Below are positions 1-6,548 of a DNA stretch of 64,000 bases, piece by piece. The notes under the pieces were generated by a model that was not told the origin of the DNA, did no database searches, and saw nothing but the letters and a program-made list of their open reading frames with translations. A program made the translations under genes and the position numbers. The stretch spans positions 1 through 64,000 of the forward strand of contig JADYZP010000062.1 of the NCBI GenBank assembly GCA_020853025.1, read 5' to 3'. How positions within the stretch are numbered: position 1 is the stretch's first letter; each line of letters starts with the position of its first letter. This DNA comes from Burkholderiales bacterium. GTDB taxonomy: Bacteria; Pseudomonadota; Gammaproteobacteria; Burkholderiales; Casimicrobiaceae.

Positions 1-76
1 AAAACAATGCTTGTAACCAACCCCCAAAACCGTTAGAACGTCACCTGTTCGAGATCACGAAATCGACACCTCTGAA

Positions 77-124
77 CTGGCTCTATTACGCCGCGAATCG
101 CTGGCTCTATTAGGGCGCGAATTG
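77..124. repeat. 24-nt imperfect tandem direct repeat
   Basis: Two adjacent copies (77-100 and 101-124) share 21 of 24 bases. Both begin CTGGCTCTATTA and end CGCGAAT(C/T)G. The second copy contains the stop codon and last codons of the restriction endonuclease gene on the minus strand. It looks like a local duplication at the 3' end of that gene. No function is evident. Confidence 0.6.
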
Positions 125-958
125 ACAGCGTTTGCCTTCCTCGGCGTCGCCCTGCTCCTCTAGGTGCTCGATTCTTCGGTCACCGTCGAAGGTGACAATC
201 TCTGCCGGCAGACCTATTAGCAGCAACGGACACGGGTTGCCAACACCACGGTCAACTCGATCCTTGAGTTTATCCCAGTGGGTAGTAGCGGCACCGTATT
301 TGTCGGAGACGAAGTTATCGCTCCACGCGATTGCGAACGGTATCGGGTTTCTAGCCCGATTGACGCGCTTCATTACCGCATTCCGCTGCCGGGCAGTTGA
401 TTGGTAGCCGAGGCCTGTGAGTGTGTCATAGGAATTGATGTTCTGTTCTGCTGCGAAGCGCTGCACCACCTGCCGCATGTTAGCTTGCAGGGTTGTCCCC
501 CGCGTGATTAACACTCCGACGCTGATCGCACCTTCGGCATGCAGTCGCTTGAAATTTTCCAAATCGCGGTCGAAAAATGGGTCCTTATTGTTCCACTCAA
601 TTTCGAGTGCAATCGTGCCAGCGGGGAGCGTTCGAACGTGATCCACCTCGTGCGATGTTGACTCTAGCTCGCGGCCATCTATTGTGCGTCCAACGCGAAA
701 AACGTGCTTCTTCCAGCCAAGGTCTTGCGCCAAAGCACGCCTTAGCCGTTGGGTGAACTTGGTTTCGCCACCGCCGCCGCCGATGATTTCTGTGATTGGT
801 AGTCGAAGCCCTGTCAGCACGCTGCTTAGCTCTTCCAGCGCCTGCGGGAAATCGACGGTAAGGATCGCTTCCGCGTGTGAGATGAATAAAATCTCGAAGC
901 CCTTTTCAATCAGTGATGCGAAGGTCAAAGGGACGGCGGGTTCATGTTGATTTGGCAT
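110..958 (-). CDS. BglII/BstYI-family type II restriction endonuclease
   Basis: Probable type II restriction enzyme that cuts DNA at a short palindrome; the exact site cannot be told. Read from the ATG at 958 it has 282 residues. The central block with D106 and then LEIEWNNKD (E119, E121, K125), followed by a conserved RDLENFKRLH and SVGVLITRG strand, matches the active-site region of BglII/BstYI enzymes as I know them. The N-terminal FEILFISHAEAIL also fits the family start, so I prefer this ATG to an in-frame TTG at 1063. No partner methyltransferase is in the window; it would have to lie before position 1. The gene is more A/T-rich than the rest of the window and sits in a segment next to tRNA-fMet, suggesting horizontal transfer. 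Family assignment is by recalled motif, not alignment. Confidence 0.75.
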   Translation of the reverse strand: MPNQHEPAVPLTFASLIEKGFEILFISHAEAILTVDFPQALEELSSVLTGLRLPITEIIGGGGGETKFTQRLRRALAQDLGWKKHVFRVGRTIDGRELESTSHEVDHVRTLPAGTIALEIEWNNKDPFFDRDLENFKRLHAEGAISVGVLITRGTTLQANMRQVVQRFAAEQNINSYDTLTGLGYQSTARQRNAVMKRVNRARNPIPFAIAWSDNFVSDKYGAATTHWDKLKDRVDRGVGNPCPLLLIGLPAEIVTFDGDRRIEHLEEQGDAEEGKRCQFAP

Positions 959-1228
959 GGTCAATCCAGCTAAGGGATGTAAGTCTATCCGATTGACTAT
1001 TCCAAATCGGTCAAGGCGGTACTGTAGTAAGGCAGCCCCTCTTTCGGCAAACCTGAGTATCAATCCACGAGGTTGATATTGAATTTGACCCAGATCTTAC
1101 GTACGCGATAGGTATGCAGACACCCCCACCCCATGCGTCTTTTCCCCCTCGGGGGGTGGCTCCGGGAAAAAGAATGCTTTTCCCTCTCATATTGAGGGTT
1201 TAGACCTGCTCGTTTCCGGCGAACACTA

Positions 1229-1256
1229 TTGACTAGTATAACATATAATGTTATAG
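1229..1256 (+). promoter_or_regulatory. Promoter with operator-like palindrome upstream of the radC operon
   Basis: A -35 like TTGACT (1229-1234) is followed after 16 nt by TTATAG (1251-1256). Between and overlapping them is the perfect inverted repeat TATAACAT-ATA-ATGTTATA (1237-1255, 8-bp arms, 3-nt centre). A palindrome in a promoter spacer is the usual position for a dimeric repressor site. The small ribbon-helix-helix-like protein at 1989-2186 is a candidate ligand, by inference only. Confidence 0.5.
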
Positions 1257-1263
1257 GGTTTAC

Positions 1264-1286
1264 AGCGCGGCACCTGCCGCGCTTTT
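1264..1286 (+). terminator. Attenuator-like hairpin in the leader of the radC operon
   Basis: AGCGCGGCA (1264-1272) and TGCCGCGCT (1275-1283) form a 9-bp G/C-rich stem followed by TTTT (1283-1286). It lies between the putative promoter and the first ORF, so it could stop most transcription before the genes. The nominal 2-nt loop means the innermost pairs must open. Confidence 0.5.
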
Positions 1287-1303
1287 CATTTCTGGAGCCG
1301 ACA

Positions 1304-1483
1304 ATGAGACTGACGACAAGACACAAGCCAGTGCGCAAGGCGCTTTGCCGTTGTGAAGGTGGACCGTGGGACGGGTACACGCTGGCGCTCGATGCGGACG
1401 CCGGATGCTGTACGGCGTGGTTTGCATTGCGTGAGGTGATCGGACGATATGCGAACGGGCGCTGGGAGGTGGCCAAATGCTGA
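1304..1483 (+). CDS. Small hypothetical protein (59 aa) coupled to RadC
   Basis: Unknown function. The ATG at 1304 is chosen because GGAG (1294-1297) lies just upstream and the attenuator-like hairpin ends before it. An earlier in-frame ATG at 1229 would start inside the -35 element. The protein carries a [11 protein letters not shown] motif, a cluster of Cys (CRC, CC) and a C-terminal [10 protein letters not shown] associate short GGPxDG proteins with phages and plasmids, but cannot name a family. Its stop codon overlaps the radC start (ATGCTGA), so the two are probably translationally coupled. Confidence 0.55.
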   Translation: MRLTTRHKPVRKALCRCEGGPWDGYTLALDADAGCCTAWFALREVIGRYANGRWEVAKC

Positions 1484-1926
1484 CCGTGACCGAAGTCCGC
1501 ACGTTGGCACGAGCTGCCGCGATCCTCGAACGCAATACCCTGCAGGGGCGCGACGTGATGACTTCACCGCAGGCGGTGCGCGACTACCTGCGCACCCGCC
1601 TTGCCTGCCTTCCCCATGAGGTTTTTGCCTGCCTGTTCCTCGACTCACAGAACCGGCTGATCGCCTGCGAGGAGCTATTCCGGGGGACGTTGGCGCAGAC
1701 TTCGGTCTACCCACGGGAAGTGGTCAAGGCGGCGCTTGGGTGCAATGCTGCGGCGGTCATCTTCGCGCACAACCACCCGTCGGGCGTGGCGGAACCTAGC
1801 CGGGCCGACGAGCTGCTTACGACGGCACTAAAACAGGCGCTGGCACTGGTCGACATTCGGACCCTCGACCATATGATTGTCGCCGGGTCACAGGTGCTGT
1901 CGTTCGCGGAGCGAGGAATCCTGTAG
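1477..1926 (+). CDS. radC: Truncated RadC/JAB-domain protein
   Basis: RadC-family JAB1/MPN-like protein of 149 residues. The metal-binding signature HNHPSG (98-103) plus D111 and the upstream CEELF Glu are all present, so the metalloprotease-like fold looks intact. Chromosomal RadC proteins are about 220 residues with an N-terminal helix-hairpin-helix region. That region is missing here, as in the short RadC versions carried by islands and plasmids. The name does not imply DNA repair; the biochemical role of RadC is unsettled. The start overlaps the upstream gene by 7 nt and is preceded by GGGAGG. A strong terminator follows. Confidence 0.85.
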   Translation: MLTVTEVRTLARAAAILERNTLQGRDVMTSPQAVRDYLRTRLACLPHEVFACLFLDSQNRLIACEELFRGTLAQTSVYPREVVKAALGCNAAAVIFAHNHPSGVAEPSRADELLTTALKQALALVDIRTLDHMIVAGSQVLSFAERGIL

Positions 1927-1951
1927 ACATGACAACATGCAATGCTCTAAC

Positions 1952-1979
1952 ATGGGGGCTTCGGCCCCCATTCTTTTTT
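1952..1979 (+). terminator. Rho-independent terminator after radC
   Basis: GGGGGC (1954-1959), a TTCG tetraloop and GCCCCC (1964-1969), extended by two A-T pairs (1952-1953/1970-1971), are followed by TTCTTTTTT. It is a textbook intrinsic terminator. The T-run is immediately before the start region of the next small gene. Confidence 0.9.
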
Positions 1980-1988
1980 GGACGATTG

Positions 1989-2186
1989 ATGATGGCGAAC
2001 CGCAAGCTAACCCCAACGCCCGAGAAAGAGGTTCGGTCCGTTCAGGTCGGCGTGATGGTAGAGCCGGGCGTTGCGGCAAGGCTCGACGCGCTGCGGAGGG
2101 CAAGGCCTGACATGCCTACCCGTTCCACCCTATGCCGGGCCCTAATCATCGAAGGGCTAGACCGGGCAGAGAAGAAGCAGAAGTAA
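1989..2186 (+). CDS. Small ribbon-helix-helix-like DNA-binding protein
   Basis: About 65 residues from ATG 1989 (or 64 from the adjacent ATG at 1992). A short strand (VRSVQVGVMV) followed by two helices (EPGVAARLDALRRA and TRSTLCRALIIEGLDRA) resembles the ribbon-helix-helix fold of CopG/Arc-type regulators, and the protein ends in a basic KKQK tail. No exact family is recognised. Only a weak GGACG lies ahead of the start. Because a strong terminator sits just upstream, expression would need read-through or its own promoter. It could regulate the adjacent radC operon palindrome; this is inference. Confidence 0.5.
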   Translation: MMANRKLTPTPEKEVRSVQVGVMVEPGVAARLDALRRARPDMPTRSTLCRALIIEGLDRAEKKQK

Positions 2187-2465
2187 CCAACCGGGGCCTG
2201 CGCTCTGCTGCGCCCCGGCTCGGTCGTGTAGTAGTCCTGATCACTGTCCCGAAACGTTGGGGACCGCACGATGGTCCGATCCGCGCCACCTTCCTACGTT
2301 CTTGCCGGTCATCATGGCGGCGAGTCGGCACGGGCAGCACCAACCTAAAACTGTCGAGTGCCAACTGCTGCACGATTTGCATCCGTCCGGTGCGGATGCG
2401 GTGCCGCGTTTGGACTCTTGGAATTCCACAAACCGGCTACATGGTGGCTACACAATTGACAGGCA
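2187..2465. other. Intergenic stretch without a supported gene
   Basis: No convincing ORF, ribosome site or RNA gene was seen. A hairpin CCGGGGC (2191-2197) / GCCCCGG (2212-2218) follows the small regulator gene but has no T-run. Reading frames through this stretch (for example 2257-2508) give compositionally random peptides. Confidence 0.6.
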
Positions 2466-2493
2466 ACAAAAAGCCCGGCGGTACGGCCGGGCT
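2466..2493 (-). terminator. Rho-independent terminator of tRNA-fMet
   Basis: On the minus strand AGCCCGGC, a 6-nt loop and GCCGGGCT form an 8-bp stem followed by a T-run (T5 including the last stem base), beginning 15 nt after the tRNA 3' end. Confidence 0.85.
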
Positions 2494-2508
2494 ATCTATT
2501 TGATTTGA

Positions 2509-2585
2509 TGGTTGCGGGGGCAAGATTTGAACTTGCGACCTTCGGGTTATGAGCCCGACGAGCTGCCAGACTGCTCCACCCCGCC
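2509..2585 (-). tRNA. Initiator tRNA-fMet (CAT anticodon)
   Basis: A 77-nt cloverleaf with encoded CCA (2509-2511 on the complement), anticodon CAT (complement of 2549-2551), D-stem GAGC/GCTC and T-stem GCAAG/CTTGC. Two features mark it as initiator: the anticodon stem has three consecutive G-C pairs (GGG/CCC), and the 1-72 pair is a mismatch. The mismatch reads G1-A72, whereas I know C1-A72 as usual in proteobacteria. An accessory segment lies directly beyond its 3' end. Confidence 0.95.
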
Positions 2586-2617
2586 CGTCAATTATACACG
2601 CGCGGCACCCCCTCAGG

Positions 2618-3679
2618 TCAAATCCCCGCGCCGGACTCCGCAGGAAACGCGACCACGTGATCGATCGCGAGGCGGATGCCGATGCGCTCGCCGATCGCGT
2701 GGTTGTGGTGCGACGGTACCAGGCAGAGCACGCGGGTGCCCGAGGTGAGCTTCAGCGTATACAGGAACTCGCTACCGCGGAATGCCTTCGCGTGGACCTC
2801 GGCATGCCACGGACTCGCGTCGTCGTGCACGATGTCGTCGGGGCGCAGCAGCAGGTCGACGGCATCTCCCTTCGCGATCTGCATCGGCCATTCGCCTTCG
2901 AGCATGCCCAGTTCGGTGGCCAGCTGGCCTTCGCCCTCCGCCACGCCGCGCAGGAACACACCCTGCCCCACGAAATCGGCGACGAAGCGGGTGCGCGGCC
3001 GGTGGTAGAGGTTGTAGGCACTGTCCCACTGCTCGATCGCACCATCCTTCATGACGCCGATCTCGTCGGCGAGTGCGAAGGCCTCGTGCTGGTCGTGCGT
3101 GACCAGGATCGCGGTGATGCCGGCCGACTTCAGGATCTCGCGAACTTCAGCCGAGATGCGCTCGCGCAGATCGACGTCGAGATTCGAAAACGGCTCGTCG
3201 AGCAGCAGCAGGTTCGGCGCCGGCGCGAGGGCACGCGCGAGCGCCACGCGCTGCTGCTGGCCGCCGGATAGCTCATGCGGATACACGTCCGCGACCTGGG
3301 ACAGGCCGACCAGTTCGAGCATCGCCAACGTCCGCGAGTTCGCTTCCGCAGCAGGCATTCGTGACAATCCGAAGCTGATGTTTCTCGCGACGGTCAAATG
3401 GGGAAACAGCGCGTAATCCTGGAATACCATGCCGATGCCACGGCGTTCGGGTGGGACCTGCATGCCGGGCGATGACACCACGCGATCGGAGAGCAGGATC
3501 TCGCCGCCCTGTACGGGCTCGAACCCGGCCAGACAGCGCAGTACGGTGGTCTTGCCGCAGCCGGAAGGACCGAGCAGGCAGCCGATGCGCCCCGGGTCGA
3601 GTCCGAAATCCATGCCGCGCACCACCCGGTGGGTGCCGTAGGCGTGTTGCAACGAGCGAACGCGAACAGAGGCCGCCAT
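2618..3679 (-). CDS. fbpC: Fe(3+)-type ABC transporter ATP-binding protein (FbpC-like)
   Basis: ATPase subunit of an ABC importer, 353 residues from ATG 3679 (an in-frame GTG lies at 3685). Walker A GPSGCGKTT, Q-loop VFQDYALFPHLTV, signature LSGGQQQRVALARAL, Walker B LLLLDEPFSNLD and switch His in LVTHDQHEA are intact. The C-terminal ~110 residues match a TOBE-type domain of the CysA/FbpC/PotA group. FbpC is preferred because the protein resembles ferric-iron ATPases and the window encodes an orphan FbpB-like permease (19221-20918) and FbpA (20961-21992). Nothing beside it encodes a permease. Substrate assignment is therefore inference. No clear Shine-Dalgarno sequence is seen. Confidence 0.75.
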   Translation of the reverse strand: MAASVRVRSLQHAYGTHRVVRGMDFGLDPGRIGCLLGPSGCGKTTVLRCLAGFEPVQGGEILLSDRVVSSPGMQVPPERRGIGMVFQDYALFPHLTVARNISFGLSRMPAAEANSRTLAMLELVGLSQVADVYPHELSGGQQQRVALARALAPAPNLLLLDEPFSNLDVDLRERISAEVREILKSAGITAILVTHDQHEAFALADEIGVMKDGAIEQWDSAYNLYHRPRTRFVADFVGQGVFLRGVAEGEGQLATELGMLEGEWPMQIAKGDAVDLLLRPDDIVHDDASPWHAEVHAKAFRGSEFLYTLKLTSGTRVLCLVPSHHNHAIGERIGIRLAIDHVVAFPAESGAGI

Positions 3680-3696
3680 GGACACAGTCTAAATGG

Positions 3697-5127
3697 TCAT
3701 CCGTGAACCGGTGCTGCGCCGCCTTGAACGGTGACGCCGCCGGTGCCGCGCTCGCGCAACGACTTCAGTTTCTTCGCCATCTCATCACCGACGAAGATCT
3801 GCGGCGAGGAAGGCGGCGCGTAACCCGCGTCACGCTCGCGCTGCGCAACCTGCGACTTGGCGCGGTCGAAGGCCGCCTCGAAGCTCGCACTCCTGCCAAG
3901 CCCCTGCACGAAGAACGCGTCTCCGAAAAAAGTCGGTGGCGTGCGCCCTTCGCAAGCGAAGGATATGTGGCCAACGTCCGCGTCGGTCACGATCAGCGTG
4001 TAATCGTCGGCGAGTGCTTCGATGAACTCGCCCGAGTAGCAGGCAGACACGACAATAATCCGCCACTTGATCTCGGCATCGTCGAGCAGGTACTTCAACC
4101 CCGCCGGCGTCAGCTCGACGAGCGACAACGGCGGCTGATACGCTGAAAGCCGCCCTTCGGCCGCATCGCGGCTCGCCAGGTAGACCATGACGACGTCCTC
4201 TTCGGGGTCGATGATCGCACCGATCTCGTTCAGCACTTCGCGCAGATTGGTCACCGTCGCAAAGGGCGTGGTGACCAGCGTGCGGGGATTGTTGACCAGC
4301 AGCAGCGAACGGTCCGTGGTGCCCCAGTGCGAATTCATCACGGCCTGCGCGGCTTCCGCGTCCGTCCGGTACGCATCCTGCCGCGCATAGGGCGCGAATC
4401 CGACGTAATAGAGATCGGTTTGGCCGGAGCGTTGATCGAGCAGATTCTCGAGCGCGCTGTCGAGCAGGTAAGTCTGTGCCGCCTGCACCGTCTCGGAGCC
4501 CGCGTTCATGTCGGATTCGACGGTATCGGCGCCGGACTGTGCGTGCCACCAGTAGTCGGTGGTCGTCACCACGTCGCCGAGCCAGATCGGCGCCGCGAGC
4601 AGAAGGCCGCCAGCGATCGCCCGCAACCACGCGTATCCGGGCAGCGGCGAGAAAGCGACCGCCACGCAGCGCACCAGCACGAGTACCATCCAGGTAATAG
4701 CCGCGTTCCCGGCGAGCAGCGCTGCGTCCGACCACGAGTCGCCGGCGGCCGCGGCCGTACTCGCGGCAAGGTATTGCACGCCCTGGATGACAGGAATGGC
4801 CGCGAGCACGATCACCGGCAGCGCCAGCGCAACCTGTCGCTGTCGGTTGGCGAGCGCGATAAGCGCTGAGCTCAGCAGCAGCAGACCGGCGGCATAAAGT
4901 TCGGTGCCCGCGCCCAGCCATGAGAACTCGCGCGGCGCCTCGACCAGGAAGCCTTCTCCGGCGACATCGATCCCCGCAGAAACCGCAAACAGCAGCAGCA
5001 ACTGCGTAAGATCGATCCGAAAGGCGAGCCGCTGCACCGGCAGGAAACATGCGAGGCGAAGTCCCGTGCCGAGATTACGCAACAGATTGGCCAGCGCGTA
5101 GCCCATTGGCAAACGCGGTCGACGCAT
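3697..5127 (-). CDS. Membrane-anchored C13 (legumain-like) peptidase-family protein, His to Arg at the expected active site
   Basis: 476 residues. The first ~190 carry about five hydrophobic membrane segments (around 38-55, 75-93, 98-120, 135-158 and 167-185). The remainder is a peptidase C13-like domain. The Cys motif VVSACYSGEFIEAL (C363) is clear, followed by a conserved FFGDAFF. Family members have a Ser-His-Gly ending the preceding strand (VxxYLxSHG). Here it reads LASRD, with Arg320 (codon 4168-4170, CGC) in the His position and Asp for Gly. If the alignment is right, proteolytic activity should be lost. The start ATG overlaps the thrC stop (TGATG), so it is probably coupled to thrC. 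A longer frame reading back to 5526 overlaps thrC and is not credible. Confidence 0.75.
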   Translation of the reverse strand: MRRPRLPMGYALANLLRNLGTGLRLACFLPVQRLAFRIDLTQLLLLFAVSAGIDVAGEGFLVEAPREFSWLGAGTELYAAGLLLLSSALIALANRQRQVALALPVIVLAAIPVIQGVQYLAASTAAAAGDSWSDAALLAGNAAITWMVLVLVRCVAVAFSPLPGYAWLRAIAGGLLLAAPIWLGDVVTTTDYWWHAQSGADTVESDMNAGSETVQAAQTYLLDSALENLLDQRSGQTDLYYVGFAPYARQDAYRTDAEAAQAVMNSHWGTTDRSLLLVNNPRTLVTTPFATVTNLREVLNEIGAIIDPEEDVVMVYLASRDAAEGRLSAYQPPLSLVELTPAGLKYLLDDAEIKWRIIVVSACYSGEFIEALADDYTLIVTDADVGHISFACEGRTPPTFFGDAFFVQGLGRSASFEAAFDRAKSQVAQRERDAGYAPPSSPQIFVGDEMAKKLKSLRERGTGGVTVQGGAAPVHG

Positions 5128-6548
5128 CACGCGGCGGCCACGTGCTCCTCGATGTACATCATCACCCGGCCGGCGTCGGCCGGCAGCACGGTGAAACGCT
5201 GCGGCCGCTCCTCGAGTCCTTCGTACGCCGCCGGCCGCTCGGGCTCGCGGCGCAGCGCCTCGCGGATCGTCGCAGCAAACTTCACCGGCAATGCGGTCTC
5301 GATGCAGACCAGCGGCGCCGCCGCATCGCGGCATTCGAGGCCTACCTTCAAACCATCGGCCGTATGCGGGTCGATGACGATGCCGTAGCGTGCATGGACG
5401 TCGCGGATCGTCGCGATGCGGTCGGCGTGCGTGCTGCGGCCGGACTCGAAGCCAGATTTGCGCACGCGCGCCCAGTGCGGCGTGCCTGCGAGGTCGAAGC
5501 CGCCGGTGACCGCGAGTTCGTTCCACAGCGCGCGCACGATTGTGGAATCGCGGCCGCCCATGTCGAACATGAAACGCTCGAAATTCGACGCCTTCGAGAT
5601 GTCCATCGACGGCGATGACGTCGCATGCGTCTCGGCGGATGTGCGCGGCCGGTAGCGTCCGGTCCTGAAGAACTCGTCCAGCACGTCGTTCTCGTTGGTC
5701 GCCAGGATCAGGCGGCGGACCGGCAGGCCCATCTCGCGCGCCACGTGGCCGGCGAGGATGTTGCCGAAATTGCCGGACGGCACTGCGAAATCGACCTCCT
5801 CGACGTTGTCGCGCGTCGCTGCGAAGTAGCCGGCGAAGTAATAGACGACCTGTGCGGCCACGCGTCCCCAGTTGATCGAATTCACGGCACCGATCGAGTG
5901 GCGAGTCTTGAATTCGTTATTGCCGGTCACGACCTTCACCAGGTCCTGGCAGTCGTCGAAGGTGCCTTCGATCGCCAGGTTGTGGATGTTGGCGTCGGTC
6001 AGCGAAAACATCTGCGCGGCCTGGAATGGACTCATCCGTCCCTTCGGCGAGAGCATGAACACCGTGACGCCATGCTTGCCGCGCATTGCATACTCGGCCG
6101 AGCTGCCGGTGTCGCCGGAAGTCGCGCCGAGGATGTTCAGCGTGCGGTGGCTCGTGGCAAGCGCGTACTCGAAGAGGTTGCCCAGCAGCTGCAGCGCGAT
6201 ATCCTTGAACGCGAGCGTGGGCCCGTTGGCTAGATGCAGCAGGTGGAGGCCCGGCTCCAGCGTGGTGAGCGGCGTGATCGCTTCGCTGCCGAAGACTTCC
6301 GCCGTGTAGGTGGCGTCGACGATGCGCCGCAGGTCGGCTGGCGGAATGTCGTCGATGTAACGCGACAAGATCGCCAGTGCCAGGTCGCGATAGCCAAGCC
6401 CCCGCAGCGATTCGAGCTCCGCCGCAGCGAGGCGCGGATAGCTTTGCGGCACCGCCAGCCCGCCATCGGGCGCCAAGCCTTCGAGCAGAATCGACTGGAA
6501 GCTTTGCGGCGTATCCGCCCAGGCGCCGCGCGTGCTGACGTAGCGCAT
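5127..6548 (-). CDS. thrC: Threonine synthase
   Basis: PLP-dependent enzyme converting O-phosphohomoserine to threonine; 473 residues, the usual length for the long proteobacterial form. The N-terminal MRYVSTRG, the PLP lysine in TLAFKDIALQ (K115), the phosphate-binding ATSGDTGSSAEYAM loop and VPSGNFGNILAGH all match ThrC. Its start codon overlaps the hom stop and its stop overlaps the start of the C13-like gene (TGATG in both cases), so hom-thrC-C13 are read as one coupled unit. Confidence 0.97.
   Translation of the reverse strand: MRYVSTRGAWADTPQSFQSILLEGLAPDGGLAVPQSYPRLAAAELESLRGLGYRDLALAILSRYIDDIPPADLRRIVDATYTAEVFGSEAITPLTTLEPGLHLLHLANGPTLAFKDIALQLLGNLFEYALATSHRTLNILGATSGDTGSSAEYAMRGKHGVTVFMLSPKGRMSPFQAAQMFSLTDANIHNLAIEGTFDDCQDLVKVVTGNNEFKTRHSIGAVNSINWGRVAAQVVYYFAGYFAATRDNVEEVDFAVPSGNFGNILAGHVAREMGLPVRRLILATNENDVLDEFFRTGRYRPRTSAETHATSSPSMDISKASNFERFMFDMGGRDSTIVRALWNELAVTGGFDLAGTPHWARVRKSGFESGRSTHADRIATIRDVHARYGIVIDPHTADGLKVGLECRDAAAPLVCIETALPVKFAATIREALRREPERPAAYEGLEERPQRFTVLPADAGRVMMYIEEHVAAA

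Noticed and set aside
1139..1173. Hairpin TCTTTTCCC / GGGAAAAAGA upstream of the radC leader
   Set aside because: Stem needs a bulged A and has no gene or T-run in a position that would give it a role; could be chance in a C/G-run region.
2257..2508. 83-codon ORF in the gap before tRNA-fMet
   Set aside because: Overlaps the tRNA terminator, low-complexity random composition and no start signal.
5128..5526. N-terminal extension of the C13-like protein
   Set aside because: The open frame continues upstream but lies inside thrC and is Arg-rich noise. The ATG at 5127 overlapping the thrC stop begins the conserved membrane part.
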